From: Zoogloea sp035335645
GTDB taxonomy: Bacteria; Pseudomonadota; Gammaproteobacteria; Burkholderiales; Rhodocyclaceae
Reading direction: 5' to 3'
Assembly: GCA_035335645.1 (NCBI GenBank)
Contig: DAOQMM010000002.1
Coordinates: 27,916 to 91,915 of the forward strand
Length of the DNA: 64,000 bases
Below the pieces are notes generated by a model that saw only the letters and a program-made list of their open reading frames with translations, did no database searches and was not told the origin of the DNA. A program made the position numbers and the translations under genes. How positions within the stretch are numbered: the stretch's first letter is position 1; each line of letters opens with the position of its first letter. This document shows, in pieces, positions 26,118 through 34,486 of the stretch.

Positions 26118-27128
26118 TCATGCGCTAACGGCAATCACCGTGCGGCCCTTGACCCGCCCCGCGATGAAATCGTCGAACACCCCCGGCAGATCTGCAAAAG
26201 GCACCGTGCGGGACATGGACTCGAGATGACGCGGGCGCAGGTCGGTGGCCAGCCGATCCCAGACCCGCGTGCGCGTCGGGAAGCCCATGTAGCCGGAATC
26301 CACCCCCAGCAGACTCACGCCGCGCAGGATGAAGGGGAAGACCGTGGTGTTCAGGCTGATGCTCTGGGCGTTGCCGATGCTCGCCACGGTGCCGGCCTGT
26401 TTCATGGTGGACAGCACCCAGGCGAGGATGTCGCCCCCCACGTTGTCCACCGCGCCGGCCCACAGGCCCGCGTCCAGCGGCCGCGTCTTGGCCGGATCGA
26501 TGGTCGAACGCAGGCGAATCTCGGCCGCACCGAGTTCCCTCAGATAAGCCTCTTCCTCGGCCTTGCCGGTCAGCGCCACCACGTGGTAGCCGAGACCGGC
26601 CAGCATGTCGATGGCCAGCCCGCCCACACCGCCGGTGGCGCCCGTGACGATCACCGGACCGTTGTCCGGGCACAGGCCGTTGTCCTCCATGCGCACGATG
26701 CCCAGTGCTGCGGTGAAGCCGGCCGTGCCGAGCGCCATGGCATCGAACAGGGAGAGCCCCGCCGGCAGCGGCACCACCCACCCGGCAGGCACCCGCGCGT
26801 ATTCGGCGTAGCCCCCGTGATGGGCCACGCCGATGTCGAAGCTGGTGGCGATCACCGGATCGCCGGCCTTGAAGCGCGAATCCGCACTGCTCACCACCGT
26901 GCCGGACAGGTCGATGCCACCCACACAGGGAAAGCGCCGGATGATCTTGCCGGCACCGGTGGCCGCCAGCGCATCCTTGTAATTGACACTGGAATAGGCC
27001 ACGCGGATCAGCACTTCGCCGGCGTCGAGCTGATCAACGGTCATACGCTCCATGCGGCTGTCCACCTTGCGCTGCGCGTCCTGGTGGATCACGAAAGCCT
27101 GGAAATCGGCGGGAAGAGGGGTGTTCAT
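26118..27128 (-). CDS. acuI: Acrylyl-CoA reductase-like MDR oxidoreductase (AcuI/YhdH)
   Basis: A 336-aa zinc-independent medium-chain dehydrogenase of the YhdH/AcuI group, which reduces toxic acrylyl-CoA to propionyl-CoA with NADPH. The opening SSVNYKDALAATGAGKI and the nucleotide motif VTGATGGVGGLAIDML are typical of this family, and the catalytic-Zn ligands are absent. Start ATG has a CAGGAGA site. Its position beyond prpE is consistent with propionate or DMSP-like metabolism, but YhdH homologues occur widely as general detoxifiers. Confidence 0.88.
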   Translation of the reverse strand: MNTPLPADFQAFVIHQDAQRKVDSRMERMTVDQLDAGEVLIRVAYSSVNYKDALAATGAGKIIRRFPCVGGIDLSGTVVSSADSRFKAGDPVIATSFDIGVAHHGGYAEYARVPAGWVVPLPAGLSLFDAMALGTAGFTAALGIVRMEDNGLCPDNGPVIVTGATGGVGGLAIDMLAGLGYHVVALTGKAEEEAYLRELGAAEIRLRSTIDPAKTRPLDAGLWAGAVDNVGGDILAWVLSTMKQAGTVASIGNAQSISLNTTVFPFILRGVSLLGVDSGYMGFPTRTRVWDRLATDLRPRHLESMSRTVPFADLPGVFDDFIAGRVKGRTVIAVSA

Positions 27129-27280
27129 GCGGTTCTCCTGATATAGCGGGCGGCTGCCCTGGTTATGGTTCTGCGCCGATTATATCGCCCGCCCGGCGGC
27201 TGTTTCCGGCCCGCCGTGCGTTGCTCAATGTCGAGCCCCTGCTGCCGTAAATGGGAACATCGCCCCCCAGGAGACCGTCC

Positions 27281-28180
27281 ATGGCCCTGATCACCCGCCC
27301 TTTCGAAACCCTTTCCGCTTACGAGGCCTTCTTCGCCCACGAGGAGATGCCGGTGCTCCGGCACACGGTGAAGGAGCTCGATGCCATGCGCGAGCAGGAG
27401 GATCATGTCAATGGCCGCGCCGTGGCGGCGCTGGTCCTGAGCGATCCCATGATGACTCTGCGGGTATTGATCCACCTCGAGCAGAACCGGCGGGCCAGCC
27501 AGAACCACGACATCACCACCGTGGAGCGGGCCATCATGATGATGGGCATCTCGCCCTTCCTGCGTCGCTTTGCGGACCTGCCCACGATCGAGGCGCAGCT
27601 GCACGATCATCCCAAGGCCCTGATCGGTGTCCTGCGGGTCATCAGCCGGGCCCGCCGCGCCGCCAAGTACGCCCGCGACTGGGCCATCGTGCGGCACGAC
27701 CTGGATGTGGACGAAATCACCGTCGCCGCCCTCCTCCATGAGGTCGCGGAGATCGTCTGCTGGTGCTTCGCCCCGACCCTCACCGACGAGGTCTACGCCA
27801 TGCAGCGGGCCGACCACAGCCTGCGTTCAGTGGCTGCGCAGCGCCGCGTCTTCAACGTCTCGGCCCAGGATCTGCAGTCCTGCCTGGTTCGGCAATGGCA
27901 CCTTCCGGAACTGCTGGTCTCGATGATGGACACGCACCAGATCAACAACCCCCGGGTCGCCACGGTCAAGCTCGCGGGCAATCTGGCCCGTCACACTGCC
28001 CAGGGCTGGGACAACGCGGCCATCCCGGACGATCTGGCCGCGATCGAGGCGCTGCTGCATGTGGGCCGGGAAACCCTGCTGCATCGCCTCGCGGTGCCCC
28101 ACGAGGACGCCGACCGCCTGCTCAATGCCGGCGGACAGGCCGCCGGAGCCCTGCCGCCGGAGCAGTCGCCTCAGGCCTGA
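27281..28180 (+). CDS. HDOD-domain protein
   Basis: A 299-aa protein whose central region matches the HDOD helical domain (related to HD phosphohydrolases but without catalytic histidines), as in LLHEVAEIVCWCF. HDOD proteins are usually regulatory scaffolds in signalling or c-di-GMP networks. ATG 27281 has a CAGGAGA site; an earlier in-frame ATG (27251) lacks one. Its last ten bases overlap the end of uup on the opposite strand. Confidence 0.88.
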   Translation: MALITRPFETLSAYEAFFAHEEMPVLRHTVKELDAMREQEDHVNGRAVAALVLSDPMMTLRVLIHLEQNRRASQNHDITTVERAIMMMGISPFLRRFADLPTIEAQLHDHPKALIGVLRVISRARRAAKYARDWAIVRHDLDVDEITVAALLHEVAEIVCWCFAPTLTDEVYAMQRADHSLRSVAAQRRVFNVSAQDLQSCLVRQWHLPELLVSMMDTHQINNPRVATVKLAGNLARHTAQGWDNAAIPDDLAAIEALLHVGRETLLHRLAVPHEDADRLLNAGGQAAGALPPEQSPQA

Positions 28181-30084
28181 GCCGCGGCGCGGGATTCCAG
28201 CGCCTCCCAGCGCGACAGGGCGGCGTCGATGTCCTTCTCCAGCGCTTCCAGCTGCGCCTTGAGCACAGGCACCTCCTGAGGCGCATCCTTGTAGAGCGTC
28301 GGATCACCCAGCCGGGCCTGGACGTCCGCCTGTTGAGTCTCGAGCGCTGCAATGCGGTCCGGCAATCCTTCCAGTTCCCGCTGTTCCTTCCAGCTCAATT
28401 TCGCGGGCCGGTCCGGTGCTGCTTCCTTACGCGGCGGGGGTGCCGTTTTGGGCGTCGCGGGCACAACTGGGGCGACGGCCGGTACGGCGGCCGGACGCGT
28501 ACGCAGCCAGTCCTCGTACCCGCCTGCATATTCCTTCCAGTCGCCCTCCCCTTCCGCGGCGATGACCTGGGTCACCACGTTGTCGAGGAAGGCCCGGTCG
28601 TGGCTCACCAGGAAGACCGTGCCGTCGTAGCGGGCCAGCAGGTCTTCCAGCAGGTCCAGCGTCTCGATGTCCAGGTCGTTGGTCGGTTCGTCCAGCACCA
28701 TCACGTTGGCCGGGCGGGCGAACAGGCGGGCCAGCAGCAGGCGGTTGCGCTCGCCGCCGGACAGGGATTTGACCGGTGATCGGGCGCGGGCCGGCGAGAA
28801 CAGGAAGTCCCCCAGATAGCCGATGACGTGGGTGCGATGCCCGCCGATCTCCACGTAGTCCGAACCCGGACTGATGACCTCGGTCAGCGGCGCCTCCGGG
28901 TCGAGCTGGGCGCGCAGCTGGTCGAAATAGGCCACGGTCTGACGGGTGCCGCGGCGGACGCGGCCTTCGTCGGGCTCGATCTCCCCCAGGATCAGCTTGA
29001 GCAGCGTCGTCTTGCCGGCGCCATTGGGACCGATCAGGCCGATGCGGTCGCCCCGCAGGATGCGCGTGGAGAAATGGCGCGCCACCCAGCGTTCACCGAA
29101 GCGTTTGCCCACGTCCTCCAGCTCGGCCACCATCTGCCCGCTGCTTTCGCCACGATCCACCGCCAGCCTGACGTTGCCCAGGCGATCACGGCGCTCACCG
29201 CGCTCCCGGCGCAGGGCCTCCAGGCGCCGCACGCGCCCCTCGTTGCGGGTCCGGCGGGCCTCGACGCCCTTGCGGATCCACACTTCTTCCTGGGCCAGCA
29301 GCTTGTCGAAGCGGGCGTTGGCCTTCTCCTCGGCGTCGAGCTGATCGGCCTTGCGGACCTGGTAGTCGGCGTAGCGGCCGGGAAAACTCGACAGCAGCCC
29401 GCGATCCAGTTCCACGATGCGCGTGGCCACGTGGTCCAGGAAGACCCGGTCGTGAGTGATCACCACCACGGCACCGGGAAACTCCCGGATCAGCGCTTCC
29501 AGCCACAGGATGCCGTCGATGTCCAGGTGGTTGGTTGGTTCGTCCAGCAGCAGCACTTCCGGTTCGCCCACCAGCGCGCGGGCCAGAGCCACCCGCTTGA
29601 TGCCGCCGCCGGAGAGGCTGCCAACCGGCGCGTCACCAGCGAGCCGCAGCGTGCCGAGGATCTGCTCGACGCGTTGTTCCAGGCGCCAGGCCTGGGCGTC
29701 CTCGACGCGATGCTGGACGGCCTCCAGGTGCGCCAGCGCAGCGTCGCTGGCCTCGTCGGCGACGGCCAGCATGGCCGCGTGGTAATCGACCAGCAATTGG
29801 GCCACGTCACCGAGGCCTTCGGCCACCGCCGCGAAAACGCTCAGGTCCAGGGAAAAATCGGCTTCCTGCGGCACATAGGCGATGCGCACGCCGGGCTGCC
29901 GCCAGACGCGGCCATCGTCCAGGGTGGCCTGTCCGGCCAGGGCCTTGAGCAGGCTGGACTTGCCGCTGCCGTTGCGGCCGATCAGGGCGACCCGCTCGCC
30001 GGCGTCGAGTTGAAAGTCGGCCTTGTCGAGCAGGGCCACGTGGCCGAAGGCCAGGCAGGCATCGTCCAGAGTGAGGAGCGGCAT
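28171..30084 (-). CDS. uup: ABC-F family ATPase
   Basis: A 637-aa soluble protein with two ABC domains in tandem. Walker A motifs are GRNGSGKS (about residue 36) and GPNGAGKT (about 350); signatures are LSGGGIKRVALARAL and LSGGERNRLLLARL. An ABC-F linker rich in Arg/Glu lies between them. A proline-rich hinge and C-terminal coiled coil (about 570-632) identify the Uup group, associated with ribosome function and tolerance of branched DNA intermediates. No membrane partner is expected. Confidence 0.94.
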   Translation of the reverse strand: MPLLTLDDACLAFGHVALLDKADFQLDAGERVALIGRNGSGKSSLLKALAGQATLDDGRVWRQPGVRIAYVPQEADFSLDLSVFAAVAEGLGDVAQLLVDYHAAMLAVADEASDAALAHLEAVQHRVEDAQAWRLEQRVEQILGTLRLAGDAPVGSLSGGGIKRVALARALVGEPEVLLLDEPTNHLDIDGILWLEALIREFPGAVVVITHDRVFLDHVATRIVELDRGLLSSFPGRYADYQVRKADQLDAEEKANARFDKLLAQEEVWIRKGVEARRTRNEGRVRRLEALRRERGERRDRLGNVRLAVDRGESSGQMVAELEDVGKRFGERWVARHFSTRILRGDRIGLIGPNGAGKTTLLKLILGEIEPDEGRVRRGTRQTVAYFDQLRAQLDPEAPLTEVISPGSDYVEIGGHRTHVIGYLGDFLFSPARARSPVKSLSGGERNRLLLARLFARPANVMVLDEPTNDLDIETLDLLEDLLARYDGTVFLVSHDRAFLDNVVTQVIAAEGEGDWKEYAGGYEDWLRTRPAAVPAVAPVVPATPKTAPPPRKEAAPDRPAKLSWKEQRELEGLPDRIAALETQQADVQARLGDPTLYKDAPQEVPVLKAQLEALEKDIDAALSRWEALESRAAAQA

Positions 30085-30239
30085 GAATCGGTCCGCGAAC
30101 GCGGTCAGGGCAGTGACGAGAGGCGGATTCTACCGCGGGCACGCGATGCGGCCTGTCCGGGATACGTCAGTCGTGTTGGCATGTTTGATGCGTCACACCC
30201 CTCGATACAGCAGGTGTTGACGGATTTGCGACGAATCTA

Positions 30240-30258
30240 TTTAATAGCAATCATTCTC
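30240..30258 (+). promoter_or_regulatory. Fur box upstream of hemP
   Basis: Aligned to the classical 19-bp Fur consensus, 13 of 19 positions match, with the right half AATCATTCTC nearly perfect. It lies 30 bases before the hemP start codon, so it would cover the promoter and repress hemP and the following genes when iron is plentiful. Confidence 0.7.
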
Positions 30259-30287
30259 ATTCTCGAATCAGCGACCGAGGTGTGTGC

Positions 30288-30473
30288 ATGAGTCCAGCCC
30301 TGTCCCCGTCTTCCCAGACCACGAACGACGACGCGCGCCGCGAATCCGCATCGCCGGTCACCTTGCGCAGCGCCGACCTGCTCCAGGATCGGGGATGCGT
30401 GCTCATCGAACACCAAGGCATGGTCTACGCCCTGCGTGCGACCCGCGCCGGAAAGCTGATCCTGACAAAATGA
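30288..30473 (+). CDS. hemP: Hemin uptake protein HemP/HmuP
   Basis: A 61-aa protein of the HemP family: the C-terminal core RSADLLQDRG...VLIEHQGMVYALRATRAGKLILTK is diagnostic, with an unstructured Ser/Thr-rich N-terminus. HemP homologues are needed for induction of haem-uptake receptor genes in Burkholderia and Bradyrhizobium. It has a GAGG site and the Fur box upstream. No haem receptor gene follows in this window; instead a small membrane ORF, bfd and bfr do. Confidence 0.9.
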   Translation: MSPALSPSSQTTNDDARRESASPVTLRSADLLQDRGCVLIEHQGMVYALRATRAGKLILTK

Positions 30474-30613
30474 TCTTCGTCGCCCCTTCGCGCCAGCCGG
30501 GCGCCTTCTCCACCCGGCCCATGTCCCTCCTGGGCGTCGCCGCATTGCTCGCCACCGGGCTTGCCGGCTCCCTGGGATCCCTCTTCCTGGTCCTGCATTT
30601 CTACGCCAGCTGA
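30470..30613 (+). CDS. Small single-pass membrane protein, unknown
   Basis: A 47-aa frame starting with an ATG that overlaps the hemP stop (ATGA), so translation can be coupled. Residues about 19-44 form one hydrophobic helix (SLLGVAALLATGLAG then SLFLVLHF). No known family is recognised. Position between hemP and bfd under a Fur box suggests an iron- or haem-related membrane role, for example a TonB- or transport-associated small protein, but that is inference. Confidence 0.55.
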   Translation: MIFVAPSRQPGAFSTRPMSLLGVAALLATGLAGSLGSLFLVLHFYAS

Positions 30614-30632
30614 ATCCTGGAGCGCCCTCGCC

Positions 30633-30869
30633 ATGTACGTCTGTGTCTGTCGAGCGATCACCGAACGCCATATCACCGAAGCCGTCAATGACGGCGCGCG
30701 GCGCCTGCGCGATCTGCGCCGTGATCTGGGGGTCACGGAAGAGTGCGGCCGCTGTGCCCGCTGCGCCCATGCCTGCCTCAAGGAGGCCATTGATCAAATC
30801 GGTCCGGTCTCTATACTCTCGGGATGTCGGACTGAATCAACCTATTCCCTATCCCAGGAGGCCGCATGA
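30633..30869 (+). CDS. bfd: Bacterioferritin-associated ferredoxin
   Basis: A 78-aa [2Fe-2S] ferredoxin of the BFD family. Cys ligands are in MYVCVCRAIT (C4, C6) and ECGRCARC. Bfd reduces the iron core of bacterioferritin to release Fe(II). The last 20 or so residues (after DQIGPV) exceed the usual family length, and the DNA encoding them includes a predicted bfr promoter and the bfr ribosome site. The stop overlaps the bfr start by four bases. Confidence 0.92.
   Translation: MYVCVCRAITERHITEAVNDGARRLRDLRRDLGVTEECGRCARCAHACLKEAIDQIGPVSILSGCRTESTYSLSQEAA
30790..30817 (+). promoter_or_regulatory. Candidate internal promoter for bfr within bfd
   Basis: TTGATC (30790-30795), a 16-base spacer and TATACT (30812-30817) lie in the 3' part of bfd. 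Transcription would begin about 40 bases before the bfr ATG. It would let bfr be made when Fur shuts the upstream hemP-bfd promoter. Confidence 0.45.
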
Positions 30870-31342
30870 AAGGCGACAAGAAAGTGCTGCAGCACCTCAA
30901 CAAGCAGCTCACCATCGAACTGACGGCCATCAACCAGTACTTCCTGCATGCGCGCATGTACAAGAACTGGGGGCTCGGCAAGCTGGGCAAGCATGAGTAC
31001 GAAGAATCCATCGAGGAAATGAAGCATGCGGACGCCCTGATCGAACGCATTCTGTTCCTCGAAGGCCTGCCCAACCTTCAAAACCTGAACAAGCTGCTGA
31101 TCGGCGAAAACGTGCCGGAGTGTCTGCAAGGGGATCTGAAGCTCGAACTGGGCGGCCAGGCAGAGCTCAAGGAAGCCATCGCATACTGTGAGACGGTGCG
31201 CGACTATGTGAGCCGCGAGCTCTTCGAGTCCATCCTCGAAGACACCGAGGAACACATCGATTACCTGGAAACCCAGATTGAGCTCATCGACAAGGTCGGT
31301 CTGCAGAATTATCTGCAATCCCAGATGGACGTGCCGTCCTGA
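30866..31342 (+). CDS. bfr: Bacterioferritin
   Basis: A 158-aa iron-storage cage protein. Ferroxidase ligands are recognisable: E18 and Y25 region (IELTAINQYF), E51 and H54 (EEMKHAD), E94, and E127/H130 (EDTEEHIDYLE). M52 in EEMKHAD is the bridging haem ligand. Length matches E. coli Bfr (158 aa). CAGGAGG site immediately upstream; ATG overlaps the bfd stop. A terminator follows. Confidence 0.97.
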   Translation: MKGDKKVLQHLNKQLTIELTAINQYFLHARMYKNWGLGKLGKHEYEESIEEMKHADALIERILFLEGLPNLQNLNKLLIGENVPECLQGDLKLELGGQAELKEAIAYCETVRDYVSRELFESILEDTEEHIDYLETQIELIDKVGLQNYLQSQMDVPS

Positions 31343-31367
31343 GCGAGTCGGTCTCGGTAGACGCCAG

Positions 31368-31391
31368 AAAGCCCGCGCAAGCGGGCTTTTT
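31368..31391. terminator. Terminator after bfr / allA
   Basis: AAA, stem GCCCGC/GCGGGC with a GCAA loop, then five T residues. Between two convergent genes; strongest in the plus direction. Confidence 0.85.
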
Positions 31392-31438
31392 CATGAACAC
31401 GTAGCGGCGCTGCGGCGCATGTCCGGCGTCGGCTGGCT

Positions 31439-31945
31439 TCAGGGCGCGACGTGCACCGGCCGGGTGAGCGACTTCTCCTCGCAGTTCAGGCCGGGTCCTT
31501 CCCGGTCGATCACGAGAAAATCGCAGACTTCATCCAGGGTGAGCAGCGGGTGATGCCACACACCAGGGGCAAAATTGACACCCTGCCCGTCCGCGGCCAG
31601 AAAGACCCGCAGTCGGGCCTCGTCCGGCGTGTCGCGGCCGTGCGCCACCACCACCAGATACGGGCGCCCCGACAAGGGAACGAAGGCCTGGCTGCCCAGC
31701 GGATGACGTTCCAGCATGCTGACGGGAAACGGCATCGGTCGCGGCTGGCCCCGGAAAATCGAGACGATGGCCCGCCCGTCGGCACCGGGCTCGATGCGGG
31801 CCAGATCGTGGAAGCGCTCCGCCGTGCCTTCATTGATCAGGATCCGCTGGCGTGCCGATGCAGCCTCGATCACCTCGCCGAAGGGCGCGAAGGCGGCCGA
31901 CGTGAGCGGTTCCGGACGCAGGACGTCCCTTTCGTCGCCCATCAT
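31439..31945 (-). CDS. allA: Ureidoglycolate lyase
   Basis: A 168-aa cupin-like enzyme splitting ureidoglycolate into glyoxylate and urea, the last step of allantoate breakdown here. The family segments PLTSAAFAPFGEVIEA near the start, ALGSQAFVPL-type (here PLGSQAFVPLSGRPYLVVVA) and GVNFAPGVWHHPLLTL are present, and length fits AllA. The first of two adjacent ATG codons overlaps the allantoicase stop by four bases. Third gene of puuE-alc-allA. Confidence 0.93.
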   Translation of the reverse strand: MMGDERDVLRPEPLTSAAFAPFGEVIEAASARQRILINEGTAERFHDLARIEPGADGRAIVSIFRGQPRPMPFPVSMLERHPLGSQAFVPLSGRPYLVVVAHGRDTPDEARLRVFLAADGQGVNFAPGVWHHPLLTLDEVCDFLVIDREGPGLNCEEKSLTRPVHVAP

Positions 31946-32982
31946 CGCGTCACCCGCCCCCACAGGCGCAGGCGCGACACGCCGCCGTCCGGAATGATAT
32001 TGAAACGCACGTGGGTGACCGGCCCGAGCCCGGCGATCCCCTCCCGGAAGACATGCAGGGCATCCATGCCCAGGGGCTGCTCCGGCAGCAGCACCGGCCA
32101 GAACATGCTCTGGGTGATGATGGACTGGTCCGTTCCGCCATCCATACGGGCCGCCTGGATCGAGCAGCGGTCCGGAAAATTGCCCTTGAAGTGGGCGGTG
32201 TCCACCTCGATCCGGTCCACGACGCCGGGGGCGCCCAGCTGCAGGATGCACCAGTCGTTGCCGGGTTCCCGGCGACGGCGCGTCTCCCAACCGTCGCCCA
32301 TGTTGATGCCGCGCCCGGGCGCGATCAGATTGGCAGCGGAACCGAAGTGCGCGTCGTTCCAGGCCACCGCCCGCCCACCGTTTTCGAGGGCGACGAGATC
32401 GTATTCCCGTTCGGGATCCGACGTGTCGAATACGCCCACCGGCTGGCCGTACACCCGCAGCCGGGCAATGCCGCCGTCCGGATAGATGTTGATGCGCAGA
32501 TGGCTCCAGGTATCGGAAGACTCGATCTCCAGCAGGTGATGGCTGTTGCCGGTCAGGGAAGTGGACGGCAGGATGCGCGTCCAGCGGGCGCGGACGAGCA
32601 GGTCCGGTTCGTCCGATTCGCAGTCGGTGGCGTCGATCGACACTGCCGGCGCGAAATTACCGGTGAAATGGCTGGTATCGATGTCGAAGCCGCGCACGAT
32701 GCCCCGCCGTCCCAGGCGGACGAGGCTCCAGTCGTAACCAGTGGTGCGCTTGCGGCGGGTCTCCCAGCCGTCCATCCACTTCCCGTTCGCGTCGTACTGA
32801 CCGGGCACAAAGACCGCGGGCTCCGGATTGAGCATGCGCTCCAGCGGCGCGAAGAATTCGTCGGTGGCAAACAGCGCCCGCGCACCGATCCGGCTGTCGG
32901 CCAGATTGACGGAGCGGCGCGCCCAGTCGGGCAGGACGGCCGGTGCGGCGATGCGCGGCGGATCGAAGGAATGGGTCGTCAT
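31942..32982 (-). CDS. alc: Allantoicase
   Basis: A 346-aa enzyme hydrolysing allantoate to ureidoglycolate and urea. It consists of two repeats of the allantoicase beta-sandwich: MDGWETRRKR...DIDTSHFTGNF and MGDGWETRRRRE...EVDTAHFKGNF are the matching segments. The ATG has a GGAGAG site and overlaps the puuE stop by four bases. Its use of allantoicase, not allantoate amidohydrolase, means nitrogen leaves as urea at this step. Confidence 0.96.
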   Translation of the reverse strand: MTTHSFDPPRIAAPAVLPDWARRSVNLADSRIGARALFATDEFFAPLERMLNPEPAVFVPGQYDANGKWMDGWETRRKRTTGYDWSLVRLGRRGIVRGFDIDTSHFTGNFAPAVSIDATDCESDEPDLLVRARWTRILPSTSLTGNSHHLLEIESSDTWSHLRINIYPDGGIARLRVYGQPVGVFDTSDPEREYDLVALENGGRAVAWNDAHFGSAANLIAPGRGINMGDGWETRRRREPGNDWCILQLGAPGVVDRIEVDTAHFKGNFPDRCSIQAARMDGGTDQSIITQSMFWPVLLPEQPLGMDALHVFREGIAGLGPVTHVRFNIIPDGGVSRLRLWGRVTR

Positions 32983-33920
32983 GCAGGCGCTCTCCAGGGG
33001 TGATGCGCAATCCAGTGGCGGGCAATGTCAATGCGGCGGCAGATCCATACGCGGTCATGACGCGCCAGGTGGTCGAGGAATCGTTGCAGGGCGAGGAATC
33101 GTCCGGGGCGGCCCAGCAGGCGGCAGTGCATGCCGATGCTCAGCATGGCCGGACGCTCGTCGCCTTCGGCATAGAGGACGTCGAAACTGTCCCGCAGATA
33201 CTGGAAGAACGGGTCGCCGTGGCTGAAGCCCTGGGGCAGCGCAAAGCGCATGTCGTTGGTGTCCAGGGTGTAGGGCACGATCAGATGCGGCACACGGACG
33301 CCATCGCTGCGGGTCACCTGCACCCAGAAGGGCAGATCGTCACCGTAGTAGTCCGAGTCGTAGAGCAGGCGGCCGTCGTCGGCGACGAGGCGGCGGGTGT
33401 TGGGCGAGTCGCGCCCGGTATACCAGCCCAGGGGGCGCGTGCCCGTCATGTCCTCGATGACGTCCAGGGCCTGGGCCATGTGGGCACGTTCGGTGGCTTC
33501 ATCCACATTCTGGTAATGGATCCAGCGCCAGCCATGGCAGGCGATCTCGTGGCCGAGCGCCACGAAGGCGGCGGTCAGCTCCGGATGGCGCTGCAGGGCC
33601 ATGCCGACCCCGAAGACAGTCAGGGGCAGCCCCCGCCGCTCGAATTCCCGCAGGATGCGCCACACGCCTACCCGCGATCCGTATTCGTAGATCGACTCCA
33701 TCGACAGGTGGCGGTCCGGATAGGCGGCCGGATTGAACATTTCCGAAAGGAACTGCTCCGAACCGGGATCTCCGTGGAGCACGCAGTTCTCGCCGCCCTC
33801 CTCGTAGTTCAGCACGAACTGCACCGCCACACGGGCGCGCCCCGGCCAGTCGGCATGGGGCGGATGGGCGCCATATCCGACGAGATCGCGGGGGTATTCG
33901 GAATTGTGTATGGGGCTCAT
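32979..33920 (-). CDS. puuE: Allantoinase (polysaccharide-deacetylase fold, PuuE)
   Basis: A 313-aa metal-independent allantoinase converting allantoin to allantoate. It belongs to the PuuE branch of the NodB-like deacetylases: VQFVLNYEEGGENCVLHGD, GHEIACHGWRWIHYQN and GWYTGRDSPNTRRL are characteristic. This is unrelated to the amidohydrolase-type AllB. It heads the puuE-alc-allA operon and is divergent from gpt with 50 bases between. Confidence 0.95.
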   Translation of the reverse strand: MSPIHNSEYPRDLVGYGAHPPHADWPGRARVAVQFVLNYEEGGENCVLHGDPGSEQFLSEMFNPAAYPDRHLSMESIYEYGSRVGVWRILREFERRGLPLTVFGVGMALQRHPELTAAFVALGHEIACHGWRWIHYQNVDEATERAHMAQALDVIEDMTGTRPLGWYTGRDSPNTRRLVADDGRLLYDSDYYGDDLPFWVQVTRSDGVRVPHLIVPYTLDTNDMRFALPQGFSHGDPFFQYLRDSFDVLYAEGDERPAMLSIGMHCRLLGRPGRFLALQRFLDHLARHDRVWICRRIDIARHWIAHHPWRAPA

Positions 33921-33970
33921 GAGGGCCTCACTCTATACTGCGCCCCACATTTTTTCGTGAGGATCGAAGG

Positions 33971-34486
33971 ATGGAACGCTCGCCCAATAGTCCCTACCGG
34001 GACGACATCGTGATCTCCTGGCCGGAACTGCACCGGGACACCCGGCTGCTGTGTCATCAGTTGATGGAAAAAGGCCCCTTCAAGGGCATCATCGCCATCG
34101 CCCGCGGCGGCCTGATTCCGGCGGCCCTGGTCGCACGGGAACTGGAGATCCGCCTGATCGACACGATCTGCGCCGCCAGCTACGAAGCCGACAACGACGA
34201 CACCGCCCAGACCGTGCGCCGGGAGGTGAAGATCCTGAAAGGCATCGAACACGACGGCGACGGCTATCTGCTCATCGATGACCTCGTGGACACCGGCAAT
34301 ACGGCGCGGGTCATCCGCGCCCAGCTGCCCAAGGCCTACTTTGCCACGCTGTACGCCAAGCCCATGGGACGCCAGGTGGTGGACCTGTGTATCAAGGAGT
34401 TCAGCCAGGACAAATGGATCTATTTCCCCTGGGACATCGACTACCAGTTCGTGCCACCCATCAAGAAGCATCATCGTCCCGCCTGA
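33971..34486 (+). CDS. gpt: Xanthine-guanine phosphoribosyltransferase (Gpt type)
   Basis: A 171-aa salvage enzyme of the Gpt family, with PRPP loop LLIDDLVDTGNTARV (about 99-113) and the start FKGIIAIARGGLIPAALVARE typical of E. coli Gpt. Converts xanthine/guanine to XMP/GMP. It is inserted between the allantoin genes and puuD and ends one base before the puuD stop (convergent, no gap). It provides a salvage branch point competing with catabolism. Confidence 0.93.
   Translation: MERSPNSPYRDDIVISWPELHRDTRLLCHQLMEKGPFKGIIAIARGGLIPAALVARELEIRLIDTICAASYEADNDDTAQTVRREVKILKGIEHDGDGYLLIDDLVDTGNTARVIRAQLPKAYFATLYAKPMGRQVVDLCIKEFSQDKWIYFPWDIDYQFVPPIKKHHRPA

Noticed and set aside
30633..30869. Frameshift at the end of bfd
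   Set aside because: The longer tail reads without interruption into an ATGA overlap with bfr; the extension is better explained by the embedded promoter than by an error.
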